Source: Beijerinckiaceae bacterium (lineage in GTDB: Bacteria; Pseudomonadota; Alphaproteobacteria; Rhizobiales; Beijerinckiaceae). From it: a stretch of DNA of 64,000 bases. The stretch is taken from NCBI GenBank assembly GCA_947478405.1, contig CANJVX010000004.1, positions 62,001-126,000 of the forward strand, read 5' to 3'. Both the position numbers and the translations under genes were made by a program. Within the stretch, counting starts at the first letter, position 1; the number at the start of each line of letters is the position of its first letter. A model generated the notes under the pieces. It saw nothing but the letters and a program-made list of their open reading frames with translations. It ran no database searches and had not been told where the DNA came from. Below, one piece after another: positions 34,673 to 42,240 of this stretch.

Positions 34673-35025
34673 GCCTTGTCACCGGTTTTTGGCTTGGAGC
34701 CTTCCGCACTCTGATCAAGCGCGTTGAGGAGTTCGAGAAAGCGATCGGGGATCGGCTGGTTCAGCACGTCGTCGTAGACGGACTTAAGCTGCCTTTCGAT
34801 ATAGGATTTCACGTCGGCGCTAGGCGGCGCGGTGCCGCCGTCATTGAGCTTCGTTTTCTTGGCGCTTTCGCTTGTGGGCGGCTGTGCCTGAATATGCTGC
34901 GTATGAGTTTGCGGCGGCGGGCCTGAGCTGGCCGGCGCAGCAGGTCCGCGCCCATTCGGGGCCCGACCAGCCGGACGTACCGATATTGCGCTCGGCTTCT
35001 TTTTCATTCCGGATTTTTCTTCCAT
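34669..35025 (-). CDS. nepR: Anti-sigma factor NepR
   Basis: NepR binds and silences EcfG until phosphorylated PhyR removes it. The 118-residue protein has a disordered Pro/Ala-rich first half and the conserved C-terminal binding helices VKSYIERQLKSVYDDVLNQP and IPDRFLELLNALDQ. The ATG follows GGAGGGGG. It precedes ecfG with a GTGA overlap. A perfect EcfG promoter lies 80 bases upstream, so the pair is autoregulated. Confidence 0.94.
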   Translation of the reverse strand: MEEKSGMKKKPSAISVRPAGRAPNGRGPAAPASSGPPPQTHTQHIQAQPPTSESAKKTKLNDGGTAPPSADVKSYIERQLKSVYDDVLNQPIPDRFLELLNALDQSAEGSKPKTGDKA

Positions 35026-35103
35026 TCCCTACCCCCTCCGGCAAAGGATGCTCCTGCCGGACACTCCATGCCAGACCCAGTCATCGGCCACCATCGGGTT
35101 TCC

Positions 35104-35129
35104 AACGCATGAGCCGCGCGCGAAGTTCC
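35104..35129 (-). promoter_or_regulatory. EcfG-type promoter of nepR-ecfG
   Basis: On the minus strand GGAAC at 35129-35125, a 17-base spacer and CGTT at 35107-35104 exactly fit the EcfG consensus. The promoter faces nepR. Confidence 0.85.
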
Positions 35130-35138
35130 CTTCAGGCT

Positions 35139-35163
35139 GGAACCAAACCGTGATTTTCGAGTT
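35139..35163 (+). promoter_or_regulatory. Probable EcfG-type promoter of phyR
   Basis: GGAAC at 35139, a 16-base spacer and AGTT at 35160. There is one mismatch to the consensus -10. It lies 42 bases before the phyR ATG, back to back with the nepR promoter. Confidence 0.6.
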
Positions 35164-35204
35164 TAATAACCTGAGCTCGGGTTTTTCCAGCAGGGGCGCA
35201 CAGC

Positions 35205-36017
35205 ATGTCGGTTTCCCAGGCGATTTCCTCGCATATTCCATATTTGCGGCGGTTTGCCCGCGCGCTGTCGGGGAGCCAAGCCAGTGGGGATGCCTATGTC
35301 CTTGCATCACTTGAAGCAATTGTCACAGATCCATCTTCTTTCCGTACCGGAAGCGAGGCACGCACAGCACTTTACCGGGTATTTCTGAAGGTTTGGGCCT
35401 CAACCCAGATTGATGACCATGCGCGAGGTGCAACCCAGCACACAGATGAGGCTGGCGCGCGACGTAGCCTAGATGCCATTTCATTACGCCCGCGAATTGC
35501 TTTCCTGCTATCGTCACTTGAAGGGTTCGAAACTGGCGAGGTGGCTCAGGCGCTAGATTGCCCTCGGGATGAAGCCCTCGCTCTGATCGAGACGGCCAGC
35601 AAGGAAATTGCCGACCAGATCCGTACCGATGTCCTCATCATCGAAGATGAGCCCTTCATCGCGCTCGACCTTCAAACGCTCGTCGAAGAACTCGGGCACC
35701 AAGTCATCGCTATTGCCCGCACGCATAAGGAAGCGGTCAAAACGATCGACACGCACAAGCCTGGCCTCATTCTCGCAGATATCCAGCTAGCTGACGGCTC
35801 GTCAGGTTTGGAAGCCGTGAACCAGATTCTTGGCAATATGGAAGTGCCGGTGATCTTCATCACTGCCTATCCGGAACGCTTTCTCACGGGCCAACCCCCC
35901 GAACCGGCTTTTCTCATCACCAAACCGTTCGGCGTCGACTCCCTGAAGGCAGTCATTTCGCAAGCACTGTTCTTTGATCGTCGCTCGAAACGCGCTTCGC
36001 AGGAGCGCATAGCCTGA
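35205..36017 (+). CDS. phyR: PhyR response regulator (sigma-like plus receiver)
   Basis: PhyR mimics EcfG with its N-terminal sigma-like domain (residues 1-135) and sequesters NepR after phosphorylation of the C-terminal receiver. The receiver has VLIIEDEPFIALDLQ, the phosphoacceptor Asp in LILADIQLADG, ITAYPER and the KP of FLITKPFG. The length of 270 residues is typical. It diverges from nepR-ecfG. The PhyR histidine kinase that usually accompanies it was not found in this window. Confidence 0.95.
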   Translation: MSVSQAISSHIPYLRRFARALSGSQASGDAYVLASLEAIVTDPSSFRTGSEARTALYRVFLKVWASTQIDDHARGATQHTDEAGARRSLDAISLRPRIAFLLSSLEGFETGEVAQALDCPRDEALALIETASKEIADQIRTDVLIIEDEPFIALDLQTLVEELGHQVIAIARTHKEAVKTIDTHKPGLILADIQLADGSSGLEAVNQILGNMEVPVIFITAYPERFLTGQPPEPAFLITKPFGVDSLKAVISQALFFDRRSKRASQERIA

Positions 36018-36059
36018 GAACAAGACACAGAACTCTCATGTGAACCGCAGACTGCATTT

Positions 36060-36338
36060 TTACATTCGATGACGATAGCGCCTGCAAATTTCACGCCCGG
36101 CACTATTAATGTAGCAGCGACGATAATTTGATCTGTAGTTTGAGCCAATAATGGCACCGCCTGCGGCACCGATCACTGCGCCAACAGCTGCACCACCACC
36201 GGTGCCTGTCGCAAGTCCGCCAATGGCTGCGCCCGAGACACCACCTATGGCTGCACCGGTCAGCGTTCGGTCAGTCCTTGTTTCACCACAGCCTGCCAAT
36301 CCTATCGTCAAGATTGAGGCAATCAGGATTTTTTTCAC
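36060..36338 (-). CDS. Small glycine-zipper lipoprotein, probable EcfG target
   Basis: The 92-residue protein has a lipoprotein signal (MKKILIASILTIGLAGC in effect, with GTG start) and a glycine-zipper region (AAIGGVSGAAIGGLATG, GAVIGAAGGAIIGS), followed by a short Tyr/Arg-rich tail with two cysteines. Such proteins insert in or span membranes. GGAGGG lies 6 bases before the GTG at 36338. A longer frame exists upstream but has no signal sequence. A perfect EcfG promoter lies 38 bases upstream. Confidence 0.8.
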   Translation of the reverse strand: MKKILIASILTIGLAGCGETRTDRTLTGAAIGGVSGAAIGGLATGTGGGAAVGAVIGAAGGAIIGSNYRSNYRRCYINSAGREICRRYRHRM

Positions 36339-36375
36339 CGCACCCTCCACGTGTTGCGCCGTTTGATGTGCTGCT

Positions 36376-36400
36376 AACGAGGAGGCTGGATAAGAGTTCC
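36376..36400 (-). promoter_or_regulatory. EcfG-type promoter of the glycine-zipper lipoprotein
   Basis: Minus strand GGAAC (36400-36396), 16-base spacer, CGTT (36379-36376). It is an exact consensus match facing the lipoprotein gene. Confidence 0.82.
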
Positions 36401-36453
36401 TATTCCGTTTGTAGAAAAAATAAAAGAATTTGAAAAAAAGCCTCGCCTTGGCA

Positions 36454-36478
36454 GGAACTCGAGCGTCTGCTTCGCGTT
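36454..36478 (+). promoter_or_regulatory. EcfG-type promoter of the KGG stress protein
   Basis: GGAAC at 36454-36458, 16-base spacer, CGTT at 36475-36478. It is an exact consensus match 40 bases before the ATG. Confidence 0.83.
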
Positions 36479-36518
36479 CACATTTTGTGATCTTGACCAC
36501 AACCAAGCGAGGCATCTC

Positions 36519-36800
36519 ATGGAAGAAAGAAAGAAGTCTCTTCGGGGCTTTGCCGCAATGAGCCCAGAGCGCCAGCGCGAAATCGCGCGCAAGGGTGGCG
36601 AAAGTGTTCCTAACGAAAAGCGCAGCTTTTCACAGAACCCAAATCTGGCTGCAGAGGCCGGTCGCAAAGGCGGGCAGAATGTGAACCCATCCAAGCGCTC
36701 CTTCTCGCAAAACCATGAATTGGCCTCGGCCGCCGGCCGCAAGGGCGGGCATGCCTCTCATGGTGGCGCAAAAAAAGTAGCGATTATGCTGCCAGAATAA
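36519..36800 (+). CDS. KGG-repeat stress-induced protein
   Basis: This 93-residue hydrophilic protein has three KGG-type repeats: RQREIARKGGESV, LAAEAGRKGGQNV and LASAAGRKGGHAS, separated by near-identical EKRSFSQN/SKRSFSQN blocks. The family (con-10/GsiB-like) accumulates in stress and stationary phase and is probably a hydrophilin. The EcfG promoter and the stress-locus position agree with this. It is followed by a strong terminator. Confidence 0.9.
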   Translation: MEERKKSLRGFAAMSPERQREIARKGGESVPNEKRSFSQNPNLAAEAGRKGGQNVNPSKRSFSQNHELASAAGRKGGHASHGGAKKVAIMLPE

Positions 36801-36815
36801 GAACAGTTTCAAAGC

Positions 36816-36844
36816 AAAAGCGCCGCGTAACCAGCGGCGCTTTT
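36816..36844. terminator. Bidirectional terminator between the KGG gene and cysG
   Basis: AAAAGCGCCGC, 7-base loop, GCGGCGCTTTT. The 11-bp stem serves both convergent genes. Confidence 0.88.
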
Positions 36845-36856
36845 TCATTTCAAAGT

Positions 36857-38296
36857 TCATGCGGACGTCGCGCGCACAGGCAAAGGCCGACCACCAAGCG
36901 CAGCGCCAATCAGCACGAGGCAAGGGCCCGATATTTGCGCCTCGGCAATGAGTTCAGGCAATTGTGCAATTGTGCCCGCGATGCGCCGCTCGTCGGGCCA
37001 GGTCGCGCGTTCCACTGCAATCGCTGGTGTCGATGGATCAATTCCTTCTTCGAGCAAACGCGCGACCAGAAGGGGTAGTGTCTTCACGCCCATATAGACA
37101 ATCGTCGTCGCGCGTGGATCGGTGAGGGCGGACAGCGCCAGATCATCAGGCAATTTTCCATTGCGCGCATGAGCAGTGATGAATTGCACGCGCCGGGCCA
37201 CATCACGCTCGGTCAAGGACAGGCCCAAAGATGCTGCCGCACCGGAAGCCGCGGTGACACCGGGTATGATTTCAACCGGAAGACCTGCGGCAATGACGCC
37301 GGCAATTTCTTCCCCTGCGCGTCCGAAAATCATCGGATCGCCGCCTTTCAAGCGCACGACGCGCTTGCCCTCGCGTGCCAGAGACACGAGCATGGCCGTA
37401 ATATCATCCTGCGTGCAGGAGGGCTTGTAGCCGCGCTTGCCCACGGCAATGCGCGTGGCCTCGCGGCGCGCAGCATTGACGGTGCGCGGAGAAACCAGAT
37501 CGTCGTAGAGAACGACATCGGCCGATTGCAAAGCACGGACTGCTTTCATTGTGAGGAGATCGGGATCTCCCGGCCCTGCGCCAACCAATACCACTGACCC
37601 GCGCGGAACATCAGCCAGACCAGAATCAACAGCTGCCAGAAGTGCGACGAGGTCGTTGTCGCGCGGCTTTTCATCGGCTTTGGAAAAAGCCAGCGCCGTG
37701 AACCGCTCCCAAAAAGCGCGTCTGGTGCGGAAATCGAATTTTTTCGCCAGAACGGCCGGCCGCCATTCTTTCGCAGCCTGCGCCCATCCGCGCAAACCCT
37801 GCGGCAGAATGGCCTCGATGCGCGCGCGAATGTCCTGCCCAAAGACCGGCGCCGCGCCATCGGTTGAAATGCCGATCACAACGGGCGAACGTTCAACAAT
37901 GGAGCCAAACTGAAAATCACAAAAAGCCGGACGATCAACCAGATTCACCGGCACGCCTGCTGCACGCGCCGCATCACGAAAGGCACGGGCCTCATCATCA
38001 CTTTCGACATCACCAATAGCCATTGCAGCATCGCGCAAATCCTTTGGCGTCCAGTCGCGAGCGATCCATTCGACATGAGCCAGATCGTGCACGGTTGCGC
38101 GCATTTTCTCACCCGGCGCGCTGGCAAAAACTTTCACATATGCGCCGGTGGCGGCCAGAAGTTCAGCCTTCCACGCCGCGCCATCGCTGCCGCCTGCCAA
38201 AACAACGACCTTGCCAGCCAGCTTGAAAAAGACAGGCAGTGTCGCAAGAGCGCCAAGGCGCCCGGGAGCTATGGAATCGGGTTGGCGCTGGTTCAT
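36857..38296 (-). CDS. cysG: Siroheme synthase CysG
   Basis: This 479-residue bifunctional enzyme makes siroheme for sulfite and nitrite reductases. The N-terminal part (about 20-215) is the NAD-dependent precorrin-2 dehydrogenase/ferrochelatase (VVLAGGSDGAAWKAELLAATGA). The C-terminal part is the uroporphyrinogen-III methyltransferase with VLVGAGPGDPDLLTMKAVRAL, YDDLVSP, VRLKGGDPMIFGRAGEE and PGVTAASGAAASLG. No sulfite reductase gene is adjacent in the window. It is convergent with the KGG gene. Confidence 0.95.
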   Translation of the reverse strand: MNQRQPDSIAPGRLGALATLPVFFKLAGKVVVLAGGSDGAAWKAELLAATGAYVKVFASAPGEKMRATVHDLAHVEWIARDWTPKDLRDAAMAIGDVESDDEARAFRDAARAAGVPVNLVDRPAFCDFQFGSIVERSPVVIGISTDGAAPVFGQDIRARIEAILPQGLRGWAQAAKEWRPAVLAKKFDFRTRRAFWERFTALAFSKADEKPRDNDLVALLAAVDSGLADVPRGSVVLVGAGPGDPDLLTMKAVRALQSADVVLYDDLVSPRTVNAARREATRIAVGKRGYKPSCTQDDITAMLVSLAREGKRVVRLKGGDPMIFGRAGEEIAGVIAAGLPVEIIPGVTAASGAAASLGLSLTERDVARRVQFITAHARNGKLPDDLALSALTDPRATTIVYMGVKTLPLLVARLLEEGIDPSTPAIAVERATWPDERRIAGTIAQLPELIAEAQISGPCLVLIGAALGGRPLPVRATSA

Positions 38297-38386
38297 AAGC
38301 GGGCAAGGGCTGTGTCGGGACGACCATCCTCTAGCGCCAAATGGTCAGCCCGTCCATGCAGCGCATTCAAACCATGCGAGATGGGA

Positions 38387-38755
38387 TCAAGCGTCGGGAA
38401 GAATATAGGCGTAGCGCGGATCATCGGGCGTGCCTTCCAATGCGCCGCCCTCGCTACCCGGCCGCCAAGTGATCATCTTTTCGATCTGTGTGGCGAGAGC
38501 AAAGTCTTTCTCCGTGATGCCACCGGAATCATGCGTGTTCAGACGCACTTTCACAGAAGGCCAGGAAGCATGAATGTCTGGATGATGCCAAGCGGCTTCC
38601 GCGAGATGGCCAATTGCATTGACCACCATCAGGGTCGATTTCCAGCCATTGGTTTGATAGACGCGCTCCAACGCGCCATCTTTGAGCGCCCAATGGGGCA
38701 AATCGGCAGTGAGGCGGGCGCGGATGAGATCATCCGGTATGACAGAAGATTTCAT
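38387..38755 (-). CDS. Pterin-4a-carbinolamine dehydratase
   Basis: The 122-residue protein carries the family signature: WALKDGALERVYQTNGW, then NAIGHLAEAAWHHPDIHASWPSV, with the catalytic HH pair, and LNTHDSGGITEKDFALATQIE. It recycles the hydroxylated pterin produced by aromatic amino acid hydroxylases or acts in molybdopterin metabolism. A C-terminal extension (GSEGGALEGTPDDPRYAYILPDA, shown in part as GTPDDPRYAY) goes beyond the usual ~100 residues. The ATG at 38755 is chosen because the frame upstream overlaps the cytochrome c gene. No phenylalanine hydroxylase is nearby. Confidence 0.88.
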   Translation of the reverse strand: MKSSVIPDDLIRARLTADLPHWALKDGALERVYQTNGWKSTLMVVNAIGHLAEAAWHHPDIHASWPSVKVRLNTHDSGGITEKDFALATQIEKMITWRPGSEGGALEGTPDDPRYAYILPDA

Positions 38756-38777
38756 CCGCGCGCTCCAGAAATTTGGC

Positions 38778-39173
38778 TTACTTCTTCTTGCCGTCCTTAT
38801 CGAACTGCTTGAGATAGGCCACGAGATTATCAATTTCCGTCTCGTTGGTAATGCCAGCAAAGACCATCTTGGTGCCGGGGATTTTGGCGCGCGGGTTCTT
38901 GATATATTCCTTGAACGTCGCTTCATCCCATGTGAGGCCTGAGGCCTTGTTGGCTTCGGAATAATTATAGCCTTCAACCGCACCCGAGTGGCGGCCGATC
39001 AAACCGTTCAGGTTCGGGCCGACGCTGTTCTTGGCGGTTTCACCAATCTGGTGACAAGCGCGGCACTTGGCAAAGCTCTTCTCGCCTGCTTCGGCATCCT
39101 GAGCCATAGCCTGTCCGGCAAAGCCGATCAGGGCGAAGGCGGCAGCCGCCGCGAGGGTGGTCTTGAATGTCAT
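38778..39173 (-). CDS. Class I c-type cytochrome
   Basis: This 131-residue periplasmic electron carrier has a signal peptide ending near AGQAMA. The single heme site is CRACHQIGE, the loop is VGPNLNGLIGRHSG and the axial Met is in PGTKMVFAGI. It resembles cytochrome c550/c2 and would donate electrons to oxidases or accept them from bc1. The ATG at 39173 follows AAGGAG. It lies 22 bases upstream of the carbinolamine dehydratase and may be transcribed with it. Confidence 0.93.
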   Translation of the reverse strand: MTFKTTLAAAAAFALIGFAGQAMAQDAEAGEKSFAKCRACHQIGETAKNSVGPNLNGLIGRHSGAVEGYNYSEANKASGLTWDEATFKEYIKNPRAKIPGTKMVFAGITNETEIDNLVAYLKQFDKDGKKK

Positions 39174-39586
39174 GTTTTCTCCTTCGGCTTTCCAACCCAT
39201 TTGGAAGACTGGCGATCTGGATAGGCCTTCATATGCAGCTCGGCCGTTCCGCAATCAAGAGTAGATCTTGTCGTGATCCCGGCCCAGCTTGAAACCCTGA
39301 TCTGTGTAGCGCGCTTAGCACTGCACAGAACGAGTATACGCGGACCGTATGTCGGCGGATTGGAAGGAGCAGATTCCACCGTCTATTTACGAGCAATGGA
39401 TCCGCCCAGCCCCGCCAGCCAAGTGGTCCAAGACCGCCCCGAAGCCTTCACCTCAAAAAATGTCACAATCCGACCGCACATGGCGCGGACGGCCCCAGTC
39501 GGCGATGACGCGACCCAAAGCATTGCCCGCACAGGGCTGAGGCTACTAAATCGCGGCCCTTCACCCCTCGCAATCGCGGATATGAT
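39174..39586. other. Intergenic region between cytochrome c and the MFS exporter
   Basis: These 413 bases hold the divergent promoters. Short open frames cross it but show no family features or good ribosome sites. No repeat or structured RNA was recognised. Confidence 0.5.
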
Positions 39587-41056
39587 ATGACTTCTCCCAC
39601 GGTGGCTCCTTCCCAAGACCTGAGCCGGCGCGAGATCGTGTCCATTATGAGCGGCCTGATGCTGGCACAATTCATGGGTGCGCTCGACCAGACGATTGTT
39701 GCCCCCGCCATGCCGACCCTCGGCCGTGTGCTGGGTGACCTCGAAAACCTGCCCTGGATTGTGACCGCCTATTTGCTCGTGTCTACGGCTGTGACGCCGC
39801 TCTATGGCAAGCTCAGCGACATTCACGGACGCCGCCCTATTCTGCTCATCGCCATTTCGATTTTCATGATCGGCTCGGTCGCATGTGCGCTGTCCACCAA
39901 TATGCTCGCACTGGTTCTCTCGCGCGGCTTGCAAGGATTGGGTGGTGGCGGCCTGATCGCGCTGACACAAGCCATTGTCGGCGACATCATCCCCCCTAAA
40001 CAGCGCCCGCAATATCAGGTCTATATTCAAACGACGTGGCTTGTCGCCGGCCTTGGTGGGCCGGTGATTGGCGGCTTCTTTTCGGAATATTTTCATTGGT
40101 CGATGATTTTCTGGATCAACCTGCCACTCGGCCTTGCCGCTTTTCTTATGACTGACCGAAAATTGCGCCGCCTGCCAAGCCATGGACGCCCGCATGATCT
40201 CGACATTGCAGGCTCAGTTCTCATGATTGGCATGTCGGTGACTTTGATGCTGGCACTGAGCTGGGGTGGCACCCGCTATCCATGGGATTCGCCTGTCATT
40301 CTGGCACTTCTTGTCAGTTCAGCAGTGCTGCTGGCAGGTCTGATTTTGCGCCTGCGCAGTGCGAAGGAACCACTCATTCCGATTTCTGTTCTCTCGAACA
40401 GCGTTGTCTTCAATGGGACGGTTTCGGTTTGTTTTTCAATGAGTGTACTCATTGCACTGATTATTTTTCTGCCGATCTATTTCGAGATCGTGCTTGGCTT
40501 TAATTCAGATGCAGCAGGCATGGCGCTGGTGCCACTGGTCGTGGGCACGACCATTGGTGCGGGCATTACCAGTCGGATTATGGGCCGCAGTGATCGCTAC
40601 AAGCGCCCCGGCATGATTGGATTGGCCATTGCCGTGCTCGCCGCACTGCTACTCTTCTTATTCGCGCCGCAGATGAATCTCATCATTCTAGAAGCTGTGC
40701 TCGCGTCACTTTCCATGGGGCTCGGCGCCATGTTGCCCGTGACCACAACCGCTCTGCAAAATGCCGTACCGCGACACGAAATGGGCACGACAATGGCGCT
40801 GCTCAATTTCCTGCGTCAGCTCGGCAGCGCTTTTGCGGTCGCCGGTTTCGGTACGATCCTGATCAGCCTGTCAGGTGCAACGCATGGCAGCGCACATGAA
40901 ATTTTGCTCAGGGCGACCGCACAAAACACGCAAGGCCTCGCCCATGGCTTTTCCTGGCTCTTTCTGCTGACGGCCCTATCACTAGCCCTCTCACTCGTCT
41001 TTCTGGGACGGATGGAGGAAAAAGAGTTGCGCGATGCGCATCATCCGCAATCGTGA
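39587..41056 (+). CDS. MFS multidrug exporter, DHA2 (EmrB/QacA) family
   Basis: This 489-residue, 14-helix proton-driven exporter has the motifs MGALDQTIVAPAMPTL (helix 1, motif D1), GKLSDIHGRRPILL (motif A) and LVAGLGGPVIGG (motif C). The substrate is unknown. It is encoded alone, with no membrane-fusion protein beside it. The DSF synthase gene follows 200 bases later on the same strand but is probably separate. Confidence 0.9.
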   Translation: MTSPTVAPSQDLSRREIVSIMSGLMLAQFMGALDQTIVAPAMPTLGRVLGDLENLPWIVTAYLLVSTAVTPLYGKLSDIHGRRPILLIAISIFMIGSVACALSTNMLALVLSRGLQGLGGGGLIALTQAIVGDIIPPKQRPQYQVYIQTTWLVAGLGGPVIGGFFSEYFHWSMIFWINLPLGLAAFLMTDRKLRRLPSHGRPHDLDIAGSVLMIGMSVTLMLALSWGGTRYPWDSPVILALLVSSAVLLAGLILRLRSAKEPLIPISVLSNSVVFNGTVSVCFSMSVLIALIIFLPIYFEIVLGFNSDAAGMALVPLVVGTTIGAGITSRIMGRSDRYKRPGMIGLAIAVLAALLLFLFAPQMNLIILEAVLASLSMGLGAMLPVTTTALQNAVPRHEMGTTMALLNFLRQLGSAFAVAGFGTILISLSGATHGSAHEILLRATAQNTQGLAHGFSWLFLLTALSLALSLVFLGRMEEKELRDAHHPQS

Positions 41057-41256
41057 GCTGAACAAACAAATCGGAGCTACGGTTCGGTGAAATAGCTGAT
41101 CAAAATATTAAATCGAAAAGAATTCGAATAATTTCTGCCCCTTCGTTCATTAACCATTTTGGGTACAAATGTAACGAAATGGTTCACAAACATTAAAATG
41201 CGTTTACTTTTACTCCAACGCAGGCTGGGCACTCGCATGCGGCGGGGAGTAAAAAC
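41057..41256. other. AT-rich leader of the rpfF-like gene
   Basis: The 200 bases are distinctly richer in A and T than the genes around them (around 41100-41210) and should contain the rpfF-like promoter. No specific operator was identified. Confidence 0.4.
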
Positions 41257-42240
41257 ATGGCGTATTTAGAGCTTCCACTGGACACCACATCGCGGTCGTC
41301 GGCCGATACGCAGCCCATCGTGCGCCCGGATTTGGCCCAGCCGCGACTGCGAGAGCTGAAGGAACCCAAGCTTGTGCAAGCGGGGGATGCGCCAAACATG
41401 CCGCCGCAAGGTCTGCACGAACTCGAGATTGAAATGGATGAGGCCCATGCGGCCATGTGGTGCTACATGCGCCCCTCTGGTCCGCCGAGTTTCACGCCCT
41501 CACTCCTGCGCGATCTGATCCGCCTACGCCGGGCCATCAACGAGCATATGCAGGGCCGCATACCGGGTGAGGGCCTGCGCTATTTCGTCGGTGCCTCGCG
41601 ACTACCTGGCATTTATAACCTTGGCGGCGACCTCCTGCATTTTGTGGCCATGATCCGCAATGCCGACCGCGCCACACTGCGCGCCTATGCGGTGGATTGC
41701 TGCGACGTCGCCTACCACATGACAGCAGGGTTTGAAGCGCCCGTGCTCACCATCGGCCTTGTGCAAGGCGACGCATTGGGGGGTGGCTTTGAAGGTGCCA
41801 TGTCCTTCAACATTCTCGTCGCCGAGCGTAGCGCAAAAATGGGCTTGCCGGAGGTTCTCTTCAATCTCTTCCCCGGCATGGGCGCGATGAGCCTATTGTC
41901 CCGAAAAATCGGCATGACGCGGGCCGAACGCATGATCCTCTCTGGCAAAACCTACTCCGCAGAAGATCTCTACGAGATGGGCGTTGTGGATATTCTCGCC
42001 GAGGATGGCGCGGGCGAAGCCGAGGTGCGCAAGTTCATTGCCGGTGGAAAAGCCCGCTACCACTTGCACCATGCGCTCTGCCAGGCGCGCCAACGCGTAT
42101 CGCCGATCACCTTCGAAGAATTATGCGATGTCACCGAAATCTGGGTCGACACAGCCATGCTGCTGGATGAAACAAGCCTGCGCCGTATGGAACGGCTCGC
42201 ACAGGCCCAGCGTCGCCGCGTGGAATCACTCAAGGACTAA
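41257..42240 (+). CDS. rpfF: RpfF-like DSF (diffusible signal factor) synthase
   Basis: This crotonase-fold enzyme makes cis-2-unsaturated fatty acid signals from acyl-ACP. The central block YNLGGDLLHFVAMIRNADR, followed by LVQGDALGGGFEGAMSFN and SAKMGLPEVLFNLFPGMGAM, matches RpfF and holds both catalytic glutamates (Glu141 and Glu161 in Xanthomonas). The length of 327 residues is slightly above RpfF because of a 40-residue N-terminal extension. Its stop codon overlaps that of the convergent rpfC-like gene, so the two are tightly linked. An ordinary enoyl-CoA hydratase is less likely given these motifs and the neighbour. Confidence 0.87.
   Translation: MAYLELPLDTTSRSSADTQPIVRPDLAQPRLRELKEPKLVQAGDAPNMPPQGLHELEIEMDEAHAAMWCYMRPSGPPSFTPSLLRDLIRLRRAINEHMQGRIPGEGLRYFVGASRLPGIYNLGGDLLHFVAMIRNADRATLRAYAVDCCDVAYHMTAGFEAPVLTIGLVQGDALGGGFEGAMSFNILVAERSAKMGLPEVLFNLFPGMGAMSLLSRKIGMTRAERMILSGKTYSAEDLYEMGVVDILAEDGAGEAEVRKFIAGGKARYHLHHALCQARQRVSPITFEELCDVTEIWVDTAMLLDETSLRRMERLAQAQRRRVESLKD

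Noticed and set aside
39273-39590. 105-codon frame just upstream of the MFS exporter
   Set aside because: Its end overlaps the exporter start, but there is no ribosome site, signal or family pattern to support it as a gene.
41257-42240. Ordinary fatty-acid enoyl-CoA hydratase
   Set aside because: Motifs around both catalytic glutamates and the adjacent RpfC-type sensor fit DSF synthase better.
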